From an uncultured Bacteroidota bacterium (GTDB lineage Bacteria; Bacteroidota; Bacteroidia; 2-12-FULL-35-15): DNA of 14,487 nt. A program made the translations under genes and the position numbers. The DNA lies in assembly GCA_903881065.1 (NCBI GenBank), contig CAIRRW010000361.1:1-14487 (forward strand), in the 5' to 3' direction. The notes beneath the pieces are model-generated. The model was not told the origin of the DNA, made no database searches, and was given only the letters and a program-made list of their open reading frames with translations. Of this stretch, positions 1 through 6,761 are shown piece after piece; position 1 is the first letter of the stretch, and the number at the start of each line of letters is the position of its first letter.

Positions 1-297
1 AGAAGACCAAGTGTTTCCATTATTTCAAATATTGCGGAAGGATTTGAAAGAAATGGAAATAAGGAATTCAACCAATTTTTATCAATTGCCAAAGCTTCCG
101 CAGCAGAGGTTCGAGCTCAATTATATATTGCAACGGATTTAGAATATATTTCAAAAGAAGAATTTGAAGAGGTAGTTACCAAGATTATTGAAGTAAGTAA
201 AATGCTTGGAGGATTAATGAATTATTTAAAAACAACTGAAATAAAAGGCAGCAAGTTTATGGAAGATGCGGAACCTTATGGGTTAACACAACTTTAA
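1..297 (+). CDS. Four-helix-bundle protein, S23/IVS family (5' end missing)
   Basis: This is the C-terminal 98 residues of a gene that starts left of the window; frame 1 is open from base 1 to a TAA at 295-297. The translation carries the hallmark of the 23S rRNA intervening-sequence / S23 four-helix-bundle family: an SIISNIAEGFER segment near residues 6-17, then a helix with FLSIAKASAAEVRAQL and a following LEYIS turn. The family is small (about 120 residues), so only the first helix is probably missing. Members occur inside 23S rRNA insertions of some bacteria, are related to the Avd accessory protein of diversity-generating retroelements, and are common as stand-alone genes in Bacteroidota; their cellular function is not established. 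Here it lies 27 bases ahead of sufC on the same strand, presumably inside the suf operon. The stop codon falls within a direct repeat. Family assignment is firm, role unknown. Confidence 0.87.
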   Translation, partial: RRPSVSIISNIAEGFERNGNKEFNQFLSIAKASAAEVRAQLYIATDLEYISKEEFEEVVTKIIEVSKMLGGLMNYLKTTEIKGSKFMEDAEPYGLTQL

Positions 298-317
298 ACT
301 TTCTAACTTTAAACTTT
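290..317 (+). repeat. Paired 13-base direct repeat between the four-helix gene and sufC
   Basis: AACTTTAAACTTT occurs at 290-302 and again identically at 305-317, followed by a partial AAACT copy to 322. The first copy contains the stop codon of the upstream gene and the second ends seven bases before the sufC start. The second copy also holds TAACTTTA (304-311), one base off the Bacteroidota TAnnTTTG promoter element, so a weak sufC promoter here is possible. The repeats could mark the edge of an inserted four-helix-bundle cassette; that is inference. Confidence 0.75.
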
Positions 318-324
318 AAACTAT

Positions 325-1077
325 ATGTTATCAATTAAAAATTTACATGCGTCAATTGACGGGAAGGAAATTCTGAAAGGAATTAATTTAGAAGTAAAAG
401 CGGGAGAAGTTCATGCGATAATGGGACCAAACGGTTCTGGGAAAAGTACATTATCTGCAGTGCTAGCAGGAAGAGAAGAATATGAAGTAACGGAAGGAGA
501 AATAATATTCAATGGGAAAAACCTGTTGGAACTTTCTCCGGAAGATAGAGCAAGAGAAGGCGTGTTCCTTGCGTTTCAGTATCCAATAGAAATTCCGGGG
601 GTTAGTAATGTTAACTTTTTGAAGACTGCTATTAATGAAATTCGTGCTTATAAAGGCTTGCCTCCAATGGAAGCAAAAGACTTTCTGGCAAGATTAAAAG
701 AAAAACAAAAGCTGGTGGAGCTGGATGGCAAACTTGCTAACCGCAGTGTGAATGAAGGGTTCAGTGGAGGGGAGAAGAAACGCAATGAAATATTTCAGAT
801 GGCAATGCTTGAGCCTAAGTTGGCTATACTTGATGAAACAGACAGTGGATTGGACATAGATGCACTGAGAATAGTGGCAGGCGGCGTTAATAAATTAAAA
901 TCAAGAGACAATGCAACTATTGTGATTACTCACTATCAGCGATTGCTTGATTATATTGTTCCTGATGTGGTGCATGTTTTGTACAATGGAAAAATAGTGA
1001 AGACAGGACCGAAAGAATTGGCTTTGGAACTGGAAGAAAAAGGATATGATTTTATTAAAGAGGAAGTGAACGCGTAA
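325..1077 (+). CDS. sufC: Fe-S cluster assembly ATPase SufC
   Basis: SufC is the ABC-type ATPase of the SufBCD scaffold, which builds Fe-S clusters in the cytoplasm from sulfur delivered by SufS/SufE (or SufU). The 250-residue protein has the family's usual length and all ABC motifs: Walker A GPNGSGKST at 34-42, Q-loop Gln85 in FLAFQYP, the SufC-type signature FSGGEKKR at 146-153, Walker B LAILDETDSGLD ending at 177, and the switch His203 in ITHYQRLL. The DETDSGLD form and the absence of membrane segments separate SufC from transporter ATPases. Its TAA overlaps the sufD ATG by one base, which suggests translational coupling. The ATG at 325 directly precedes MLSIKNLHA, the normal SufC N-terminus; no Shine-Dalgarno is seen, as usual for Bacteroidota. 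Confidence 0.97.
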   Translation: MLSIKNLHASIDGKEILKGINLEVKAGEVHAIMGPNGSGKSTLSAVLAGREEYEVTEGEIIFNGKNLLELSPEDRAREGVFLAFQYPIEIPGVSNVNFLKTAINEIRAYKGLPPMEAKDFLARLKEKQKLVELDGKLANRSVNEGFSGGEKKRNEIFQMAMLEPKLAILDETDSGLDIDALRIVAGGVNKLKSRDNATIVITHYQRLLDYIVPDVVHVLYNGKIVKTGPKELALELEEKGYDFIKEEVNA

Positions 1078-2372
1078 TGGAAGCTGCTGTTAAAACGAAT
1101 ACGCTGAAAGATAGATTATACGCTGAATTTGAAACTGTAAAGAGTTCTTTGTTTGGCAGTTTGCAAATACGTGAACAGGCGATGGAAAGCTTCTTGAAAC
1201 ACGGCATTCCAAACCGTAAAAGCGAAGAATATAAATATGTGAATATTGAATTAATGTTGAAAGGAGAATTTGCTTTTTCAACAGATAAAACAACTTCACA
1301 TGAACAAATAAAGCACACTAAATTTCTAAAGGACGCGATTGATATAGTAATTGAAAACGGTGTTTTTATTGAAGACTTATCAAATATAAAATCATTACCT
1401 AAAGGCTTGCAGGTTATCAACATTGCAGAAGCTGCTTCAAACGAAAACTTCTCAAAACAATATTCTAAATACGCTGATGTAAATGCAGATATATTTATTG
1501 CTTTGAATACAGCGTTGGCTAAAGGTGGCGTATTTATTCATGTTGCAAAGGGAACTATAATAGAATCTCCTATACATATTATTAATATTTCTTCTGCCAA
1601 AGAAAACCTGATTATCAACTCAAGAAATTTAGTTGTTGTGGAGCCAAATGCTCAGGTTAAATTTATTGAATCGTTTGAAACTGTTGATTCTTCAGCGAAA
1701 ACATTCAACAATTCAGTGACGGAGATTGCAGTTGATGAAAATGCCATTGTTGATTATTATAAAATTCAGGATGAAAACGAGAATGGTTATTTGATGAATA
1801 CTACTCAGGTTTATCAAAAGAAACAATCTGTGTTTTCAACAAATACAATTACGTTGAGCGGTTCGCTGGTGCGTAACAATTTGAATATTGTACTTGATGA
1901 TGAGCATATAGAAACTCACTTAAACGGATTGTATTTGACAAGCGGAAATCAAGTGGTGGACAATCATACTTTGGTTGACCATAGAAAGCCAAACTGCAAC
2001 AGTAACGAGCTTTACAAAGGAATTATTGAAGATAAATCATCAGCAACATTTAATGGAAAAATATATGTGAGGAAGGATGCGCAGAAAACAAATGCGTTTC
2101 AATCAAACAAAAATATTCTGTTGAGTGATGATGGAACTATTAATACTAAACCACAGTTAGAAATATATGCTGATGATGTAAAATGTTCGCATGGTACTTC
2201 AACAGGTAAGCTTGATGCAGACAAAATATTTTACCTGCGTGCACGAGGATTAAGTGAAACATCAGCAAAGAAATTATTGATGCACGCCTTTGCTTCGGAA
2301 GTGGTAGATACACTGAAAATAGAAGCACTAAGAGAATATGTGGAAGAAAAGATTGCTAAACGATTTGAATAA
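1077..2372 (+). CDS. sufD: Fe-S cluster assembly scaffold subunit SufD
   Basis: SufD pairs with SufB on a SufC dimer to form the scaffold on which new clusters are assembled; it is also linked to iron entry. The 431-residue product is near the family's usual length. An N-terminal helical region (about 1-85, with the GIPNRKSEEYKY segment at 43-54) is followed by the beta-helix core (about 130-380) and a C-terminal helical domain containing AFASEVVDTLKIEALREYVEE. The diagnostic DVKCSHGTSTGKLD segment is at 367-380; its His372 corresponds to the functionally important E. coli SufD His360. It is called SufD rather than SufB because it follows sufC directly, has the SufD-type N-terminus and is shorter than SufB. 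Expression is probably coupled to sufC through the ATG/TAA one-base overlap. A new promoter follows 26 bases downstream. Confidence 0.95.
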   Translation: MEAAVKTNTLKDRLYAEFETVKSSLFGSLQIREQAMESFLKHGIPNRKSEEYKYVNIELMLKGEFAFSTDKTTSHEQIKHTKFLKDAIDIVIENGVFIEDLSNIKSLPKGLQVINIAEAASNENFSKQYSKYADVNADIFIALNTALAKGGVFIHVAKGTIIESPIHIINISSAKENLIINSRNLVVVEPNAQVKFIESFETVDSSAKTFNNSVTEIAVDENAIVDYYKIQDENENGYLMNTTQVYQKKQSVFSTNTITLSGSLVRNNLNIVLDDEHIETHLNGLYLTSGNQVVDNHTLVDHRKPNCNSNELYKGIIEDKSSATFNGKIYVRKDAQKTNAFQSNKNILLSDDGTINTKPQLEIYADDVKCSHGTSTGKLDADKIFYLRARGLSETSAKKLLMHAFASEVVDTLKIEALREYVEEKIAKRFE

Positions 2373-2375
2373 TTG

Positions 2376-2405
2376 TTGCTAATCTTAATTCTCTGACTAC
2401 TTTTG
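2376..2405 (+). promoter_or_regulatory. Bacteroidota-type promoter for the EamA transporter
   Basis: TACTTTTG at 2398-2405 matches the -7 consensus TAnnTTTG exactly, and a TTG at 2376-2378 lies 19 bases upstream, the spacing expected for the -33 element. The GTG start of the transporter is 19 bases past the element, so the mRNA leader would be only about 10-15 bases long. Transcription start was inferred from the motif, not measured. Confidence 0.75.
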
Positions 2406-2423
2406 CTCCTTAATATTTAATCC

Positions 2424-3323
2424 GTGCTTTTTAAAAACAAAAACCTTCTCTTACTTCATTTCATTGTATTCATCTGGGGATGGTCGCCGATACTTGGCAA
2501 GCTTTTAAACATAGAAAATGTTGTTGCATTTCAATTGGTATGGTTCAGGATGCTGCTTACCATTGCCACCATTGCAGTTTATTTAATTGTTACCAAAAGG
2601 AATATTAATGTAAGTAAAAGTGATTTCTGGAAACTTATTGGAACAGGTGCTATTATTGCTTTCCATTGGTTCTGCTTTTATAATGCAATTAATATTTCCA
2701 ATGTTTCGGTAACGCTGGTTGCCTTTGCTACCGGCACTTTATTCACTTCTCTTATTGAACCAATCTTCTATAAAAGAAAAATAATCCGGTATGAAATAAT
2801 ATTCGGAATGATAATTATCGGTGCCATTGGAATGATATTTAAAGTGGAAACACATTATGCCTGGGGTATCTTTTTCGGGATGATGGCGGCCTTAACTTCT
2901 TCTATATTTACAGTGTTTAACGGCTTAATGGTAAAACGGATTCCGTCTTCCTTAATTGCTTTTTATGAATTAATCGGCGGCGTGGTTGTACTTTCTATTT
3001 ACTTATTATTCACCGGCGAATTTACTCCCTACTTTTTTATAATCACTCCAAAGGCATGGCTGTGGATTTCTATATTATCTATTGTCGGCACGGCTTTCCC
3101 GTTTATATCTTCTGTTAATCTGATGCGAAAAATAAGTCCGTTTACAATAACATTGACAGTGAACCTTGAAACTGTTTATGGAATTATCATTGCGTATTTC
3201 CTCTGGAAAAAAGATGAATCAATGACTTCCGGTTTTTATCTTGGCACCTTTATTATTCTTTCTACCATCTTCGGAAACGTGCTGTTAAAGAACTATCTGA
3301 AGAGGAAAGAAAACAATTTTTAA
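2424..3323 (+). CDS. DMT-superfamily EamA transporter
   Basis: This is an inner-membrane carrier of the drug/metabolite transporter superfamily, with two EamA repeats and about ten transmembrane helices in 299 residues, the usual length. Repeat one spans roughly residues 8-138 (with LIEPIF at 110-115) and repeat two roughly 147-287 (with the equivalent NLETVYGIIIAYFL at 247-260, whose Glu and following helix mark the end of each EamA unit). A basic tail, KNYLKRKENNF, is probably cytoplasmic. The start is GTG: an in-frame TAA lies three bases before it, and the next Met is residue 43, inside the second helix. Family members export amino acids, metabolites or drugs, and the substrate cannot be read from the sequence. 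The gene has its own promoter and is followed after 15 bases by ispG. Confidence 0.9.
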   Translation: MLFKNKNLLLLHFIVFIWGWSPILGKLLNIENVVAFQLVWFRMLLTIATIAVYLIVTKRNINVSKSDFWKLIGTGAIIAFHWFCFYNAINISNVSVTLVAFATGTLFTSLIEPIFYKRKIIRYEIIFGMIIIGAIGMIFKVETHYAWGIFFGMMAALTSSIFTVFNGLMVKRIPSSLIAFYELIGGVVVLSIYLLFTGEFTPYFFIITPKAWLWISILSIVGTAFPFISSVNLMRKISPFTITLTVNLETVYGIIIAYFLWKKDESMTSGFYLGTFIILSTIFGNVLLKNYLKRKENNF

Positions 3324-3328
3324 CTTTG
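3321..3328 (+). promoter_or_regulatory. TAnnTTTG element for ispG overlapping the upstream stop codon
   Basis: TAACTTTG at 3321-3328 matches the Bacteroidota -7 element fully, and its first three bases are the TAA stop of the EamA gene. The ispG ATG begins 11 bases downstream, so a transcript from here would be leaderless or nearly so. No clear TTG is seen about 19 bases upstream, which lowers confidence; ispG may also be reached by readthrough from the transporter promoter. Confidence 0.55.
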
Positions 3329-3338
3329 CATTACTTCA

Positions 3339-5318
3339 ATGAATACAAAACTTTACTGTAATAGCCTTACTGAATATTCGCGTTATAAAACGCGTGTGGT
3401 AACTATTGGCGATGTGCCGATGGGCGGCGATAACCCAATACGGGTGCAGAGTATGACTACTACTGACACGATGGATACGATTGCGACTGTGGAGCAAAGT
3501 ATACGGATGATTGATGCAGGATGTGAGTATGTGCGCATTACAGCGCCGAGTTTGAAGGAAGCACAGAATCTGCAAAACATAAAAGATGAGCTCCGCAAAC
3601 GTGGATATAACACGCCGCTTATTGCTGATATACATTTTACGCCTAATGCTGCAGAGCTTGCTGCGCGCATTGTTGAGAAGGTACGTGTGAATCCGGGTAA
3701 CTATGCGGATAAGAAAAAGTTTGAGGAGATTGATTATAATAACGACAGTTATGAAGCGGAACTTGACCGCATCCGCACACGATTTACGCCTCTGGTAAAG
3801 ATATGTAAAGAGTATGGAACCGCTATGCGGATTGGTACTAATCACGGTTCGCTGAGCGACAGGATTATGAGCAGATACGGCGATACTCCGCGTGGTATGG
3901 TGGAAAGTGCGATGGAGTTTCTGCGCATTTGTGAAGACAATAGTTATTACAACATTGTGCTGTCGATGAAAGCGAGTAACCCTAAGGTGATGGTGGAAGC
4001 GTATCGGTTGCTGATAAAGACAATGCAGGAAAACAAGATGAATTATCCGTTGCACCTTGGCGTAACTGAAGCGGGTGAAGGTGAGGATGGGCGTATTAAA
4101 TCGGCTGTGGGAATTGGTACTTTGCTGGAAGATGGAGTAGGGGATACGGTGCGTGTTTCGTTAACCGAAGACCCTGAGTTTGAAATACCGGTGGCGAAAT
4201 ATCTTATAGAAAGATATACCAACAGGACTTCTCATGCTGCTATTCCAGAGATTAAGAATTCTATTCCTTATTCATTTTATGATTTCAAGAAAAGAGAAAC
4301 TACTGAAGTAATTAATATTGGCGGACATAATGTGCCGCGTGTAATAGCTGATTTCAGTAATAAAGAAAAGATAACTCCTGCTAGTTTGTTTGCGGTTGGT
4401 TATAATTATTCGGTGCCGTTGGACAAATGGAATATTACTGATCAAGCCTGTGATTATTTATTTGTTGGTGATAATGAAGTGGATTTTGAAATACCGGGAA
4501 CGTTGGGATTGATATATAACTATGATACTTGGACTAAATTAAAAAACAAAACTAGATGTTATCCTTTAAAAACATACAAGGAATACCTTGCGTCGGAAGA
4601 GGAAACCGAATTTACTTTTGTCACAGTTAATATTAATTCTTTGGTGAAGCCTGCTACTCAACGAATGAGTGATGAGGTTTTGAAACAAATAAGAGAATCT
4701 TTTAATCAAGCAACAGCAAAGACAGTTTTTGTTTTCGAAACGGCTAACGAACACGCTATGGCTGAATTGCGAAGAATGTTTATTCAGATGATGAATTTAG
4801 GAATGAAAATTCCTGTTATCATCAAAAGAAATTACAAAGACATTTCCGAAGAACAGTTTCAGCTTTATTCCTCTACTGATGTTGGTGCGCTGCTTCTGGA
4901 TGGCTTTGGTGATGGGGTGTGGCTTACGAGTAACAATCAATCAAAGGCAATAAGTAATCAATTTATAAATTCTACCTGCTTTGGAATACTGCAGGCTACG
5001 CGTACCCGTATTAGTAAAACGGAATATATTAGTTGCCCTTCGTGCGGACGTACGCTGTTTGATTTGCAGGAAACTACTGCGAAGATTAGAACCCGTACCG
5101 ATCATTTGAAAGGTGTGAAGATTGGTATTATGGGCTGCATTGTGAACGGGCCGGGCGAAATGGCTGACGCTGATTATGGATATGTGGGAACGGGTGTTGG
5201 TAAAATTACTTTATACAAAGGCCGCGAAGTGGTGGAACGTAATATTGATTCGGAAAACGCTGTGGATGCTTTGATTGATTTGATTAAGAATGGCGGCGAC
5301 TGGGTGGAGAGGGTGTAA
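3339..5318 (+). CDS. ispG: (E)-4-hydroxy-3-methylbut-2-enyl-diphosphate synthase IspG, long form
   Basis: IspG (GcpE) carries out the reductive ring opening of MEcPP to HMBPP, the penultimate step of the MEP isoprenoid pathway, using a [4Fe-4S] cluster and ferredoxin- or flavodoxin-derived electrons. At 659 residues this is the long, three-domain form found in Bacteroidota, Chlamydiae and plants, against about 370 in E. coli. The N-terminal TIM barrel (about 1-288) starts with RVQSMTTTDT and includes VRVNPGNY and LGVTEAGEG. An extra domain follows (about 290-545). The C-terminal cluster domain holds Cys566 and Cys569 (CPSCGRT), Cys600 (GCIVNGPGEM) and Glu607, with spacing close to E. coli Cys270/273/305 and Glu312. 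Base composition is near 50% GC in the conserved parts and drops to about a quarter in parts of the extra domain. Proximity to suf genes fits its need for an Fe-S cluster. Confidence 0.97.
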   Translation: MNTKLYCNSLTEYSRYKTRVVTIGDVPMGGDNPIRVQSMTTTDTMDTIATVEQSIRMIDAGCEYVRITAPSLKEAQNLQNIKDELRKRGYNTPLIADIHFTPNAAELAARIVEKVRVNPGNYADKKKFEEIDYNNDSYEAELDRIRTRFTPLVKICKEYGTAMRIGTNHGSLSDRIMSRYGDTPRGMVESAMEFLRICEDNSYYNIVLSMKASNPKVMVEAYRLLIKTMQENKMNYPLHLGVTEAGEGEDGRIKSAVGIGTLLEDGVGDTVRVSLTEDPEFEIPVAKYLIERYTNRTSHAAIPEIKNSIPYSFYDFKKRETTEVINIGGHNVPRVIADFSNKEKITPASLFAVGYNYSVPLDKWNITDQACDYLFVGDNEVDFEIPGTLGLIYNYDTWTKLKNKTRCYPLKTYKEYLASEEETEFTFVTVNINSLVKPATQRMSDEVLKQIRESFNQATAKTVFVFETANEHAMAELRRMFIQMMNLGMKIPVIIKRNYKDISEEQFQLYSSTDVGALLLDGFGDGVWLTSNNQSKAISNQFINSTCFGILQATRTRISKTEYISCPSCGRTLFDLQETTAKIRTRTDHLKGVKIGIMGCIVNGPGEMADADYGYVGTGVGKITLYKGREVVERNIDSENAVDALIDLIKNGGDWVERV

Positions 5319-5491
5319 TTAGCAGTTATCCTTAATTTACTCTGCCACTGATTTCCAATTCACAACATTCTTCTCTTCATCTATTACCATCAACATAAAT
5401 TCATTTTGATAAACATTTTATGTCCATTCTCAATTTTTCATTTTAATAATCTCTTTAATTAATGCACCAATAAATTAATTAGTATTTAATC

Positions 5492-5518
5492 ACCGCAATT
5501 AAAAACAGTATTTGCGGT
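5492..5518 (+). terminator. Candidate hairpin terminator downstream of ispG
   Basis: ACCGCAA at 5492-5498 and TTGCGGT at 5512-5518 form a perfect 7-bp stem around a 13-base AT-rich loop. It is followed by TTTAAAAAG, so the U-tract is short. It lies about 170 bases after the ispG stop and ahead of the repeat array. The stem is modest, and a chance occurrence is possible. Confidence 0.35.
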
Positions 5519-5597
5519 TTAAAAAGAATCGAAACGCTTGTAATCTGATAAGAGTATTGAACTGAAAGAAGGGGAATTTCGGACAGTGGACTGTTTT

Positions 5598-5705
5598 TGT
5601 CAGGAGGTAGACCTTCTGAGCAAAAAGGTTGAACTCCCGAGTAAAAAGGTTGAGCTCCAGACAAAAAAGGTTGAACTCCCGAACAAAAAGGTTGGCCTCC
5701 TGACA
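5598..5705. repeat. 10-bp inverted repeat bracketing the tandem array
   Basis: TGTCAGGAGG at 5598-5607 is the exact reverse complement of CCTCCTGACA at 5696-5705, enclosing four whole repeat units in an 88-base loop. The right arm is made from variants unique to the fifth unit and the left arm from the degenerate first unit, so these two units may have changed together. A folded transcript or cruciform is possible but not shown. Confidence 0.6.
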
Positions 5706-5726
5706 CAAAAGGTTGACCTCCCCAAT
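5601..5726 (+). repeat. Six-unit 21-base tandem repeat (minisatellite)
   Basis: Units begin at 5601, 5622, 5643, 5664, 5685 and 5706, with an exact period of 21. Units 2-5 share AAAAAGGTTG followed by two variable bases, then CTCC and five variable bases; the core reads AAAAAGGTTGAACTCC. The last unit differs by a first C and an altered tail, and the first is degenerate (13 of 21 bases match its neighbour). Because 21 is seven codons, several frames stay open: the plus strand would read KKVELPS-like heptads and the minus strand SGVQPFC-like heptads. No spacers separate the units, so this is not CRISPR. Function is unknown. Confidence 0.92.
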
Positions 5727-5848
5727 AATGTACCTTATTATTAAAGGTAAGAAAGTGAAACCCCTGTTAATCAATAAAATTCGTTCAACAATAAAGGGCA
5801 TTTCTGGAATAAAAGTCAGTAGTTAACAACATAGAAACCAAATAATAG

Positions 5849-5856
5849 TAATTTTA
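5849..5856 (+). promoter_or_regulatory. Possible weak promoter element for the two-TM gene
   Basis: TAATTTTA at 5849-5856 matches TAnnTTTG at all fixed positions except the last, and lies 19 bases ahead of the ATG at 5876, similar to the spacing seen for two other genes in this window. No clear -33 TTG is visible, so this is only a suggestion. Confidence 0.3.
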
Positions 5857-5875
5857 GACTCTAAACATTTATGAT

Positions 5876-6160
5876 ATGGAAGAAGGAAAAGACAAACATC
5901 TTTGGCAGATAGCCAAGAAACGTGCAGGGTTTAAGAGACACCTTGCCACTTACATTATTATCAATGGTTTCCTATGGGCACTCTGGTGGTTCACGCAAGG
6001 GCATCGCAGCGATTCCGATTATGATGGTATGTGGCCCATCTGGTCTAGCCTCGGTTGGGGTGTTGGCTTGGCGTTTAACTATTACAGCGCTTATCATAGC
6101 AATAAGGAGGAAGATATCATGCGCGAATATCAACGATTGAAAGACCGGGAAGGGAAATAG
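5876..6160 (+). CDS. Small 2TM-domain membrane protein
   Basis: This 94-residue protein fits the 2TM domain family that is widespread in Bacteroidota, both as short stand-alone proteins and joined to LytS-type histidine kinases. A basic N-terminal helix (KKRAGFKRHL, 14-23) leads into the first hydrophobic segment (about 23-39, LATYIIINGFLWALWWF). A short polar loop follows (41-51), then the second segment (about 52-72) with the family's typical SLGWGVGLAFNYY pattern, and finally a charged, probably helical tail. Both ends are predicted to lie in the cytoplasm. The ATG at 5876 was chosen because it places the conserved basic helix near the N-terminus; an ATG at 5871 is in another frame. The gene has a long upstream gap and stands 82 bases before the thioesterase. 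No biochemical role is known for such stand-alone proteins. Confidence 0.85.
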   Translation: MEEGKDKHLWQIAKKRAGFKRHLATYIIINGFLWALWWFTQGHRSDSDYDGMWPIWSSLGWGVGLAFNYYSAYHSNKEEDIMREYQRLKDREGK

Positions 6161-6217
6161 GAATCTTCACGGAACATCACCTTGATTATTAATTCGTAAT
6201 CGCCCTCTCTTTTTATT

Positions 6218-6225
6218 TACTTTTG
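6218..6225 (+). promoter_or_regulatory. TAnnTTTG promoter element for the thioesterase
   Basis: TACTTTTG at 6218-6225 is a full match to the -7 element, identical to the one before the EamA gene. The ATG at 6243 is 17 bases downstream. The -33 region is poor (TTCG at 6193-6196, 21 bases upstream), so the call rests on the -7 element and its position. Confidence 0.6.
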
Positions 6226-6242
6226 CAGGATAATAATAAGGT

Positions 6243-6761
6243 ATGAAATCTAAAACGCCCAAAGAATCCCTAACAATACAAACGCAAATAGTATTGCCGA
6301 ATGATACCAATACACTTGGTAATTTATTTGGCGGACAACTGCTTCAATGGATGGATATGGTATCGAGTATTGCCGCACACCGCCATTGTAAACGTGTGGT
6401 GGTAACTGCTTCGGTTAATAATGTGTCGTTTAATAATCCTATTAAACATGCAAGTTTAGTAACAATTGAGGCAAAAGTATCACGTGCATTTAATACTTCC
6501 ATGGAAGTGTTTATCGATGTTTGGGTGGAAGATCCTGTGAGTGGTGAAAAGGTGAAATCAAATGAAGCCATTTATACTTTTGTAGCAGTCGACCAGAATG
6601 GGTCGCCATTACCAGTGCCCGAATTGGTACCAGAAACAGAGGAAGAGAAAAAAAGATTTGATGCTGCGTTGCGCAGAAAACAATTAAGTCTGATACTTGC
6701 AGGAAAGTTGAAACCGAGTGATGCTACGGAATTGAAGGCGTTGTTTTTGGAAGAGAAATAA
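6243..6761 (+). CDS. Hotdog-fold acyl-CoA thioesterase
   Basis: The 172-residue product is a cytoplasmic acyl-CoA thioesterase of the YciA/BFIT-like hotdog group, hydrolysing acyl-CoA to free acid and CoA. The conserved core is PNDTNTLGNLFGGQLLQWMD at 19-38: the Asn/Gly-rich turn leads into the hotdog helix, and Asp38 sits where the catalytic Asp of this group is found. Later strands include VVVTASVNNVSFNNPI (52-67) and the paired SNEAIYTFVAVD (106-117). The C-terminal part, about 135-172, is helical and charged. A YciA-type enzyme usually forms a hexamer. Substrate chain length cannot be judged from sequence. The gene has its own promoter; its last 38 bases overlap the end of the converging heptosyltransferase gene, leaving no room for a separate terminator. 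Confidence 0.9.
   Translation: MKSKTPKESLTIQTQIVLPNDTNTLGNLFGGQLLQWMDMVSSIAAHRHCKRVVVTASVNNVSFNNPIKHASLVTIEAKVSRAFNTSMEVFIDVWVEDPVSGEKVKSNEAIYTFVAVDQNGSPLPVPELVPETEEEKKRFDAALRRKQLSLILAGKLKPSDATELKALFLEEK

Larger units (their letters stand above)
5319..5875. other. 557-base region without a supported gene
   Basis: From 5319 to about 5490 the sequence is plain AT-rich spacer with no start-proximal motif or family-like reading frame. A hairpin lies at 5492-5518, a six-unit 21-base tandem repeat at 5601-5726, and the promoter region of the small two-TM gene occupies roughly the last 50 bases. Open frames across the repeat on both strands exist only because the repeat period is a multiple of three; none resembles a known protein. 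Confidence 0.7.

Noticed and set aside
1055..1423. Minus-strand open frame opposite the sufC/sufD junction
   Set aside because: It lies opposite well-recognised suf coding sequence and its translation, rich in Ser, Ile and Cys, matches nothing known.
3336..4055. Long minus-strand open frame (239 codons) opposite ispG
   Set aside because: It lies wholly opposite the strongly conserved TIM-barrel part of ispG, its product is rich in His/Arg/Ile without domain logic, and it has no promoter or neighbours. It is an antisense shadow.
5601..5726. CRISPR array
   Set aside because: The 21-base units abut without unique spacers, vary in sequence, and no cas-like gene is in the window.
5479..5801. Two overlapping minus-strand open frames (75 and 100 codons) with heptad-like repeats
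   Set aside because: Both are open because they run through the 21-base tandem repeat, whose period is a multiple of three. They resemble no family, overlap each other, and a plus-strand frame is open there as well. A real peptide is not excluded but is not supported.
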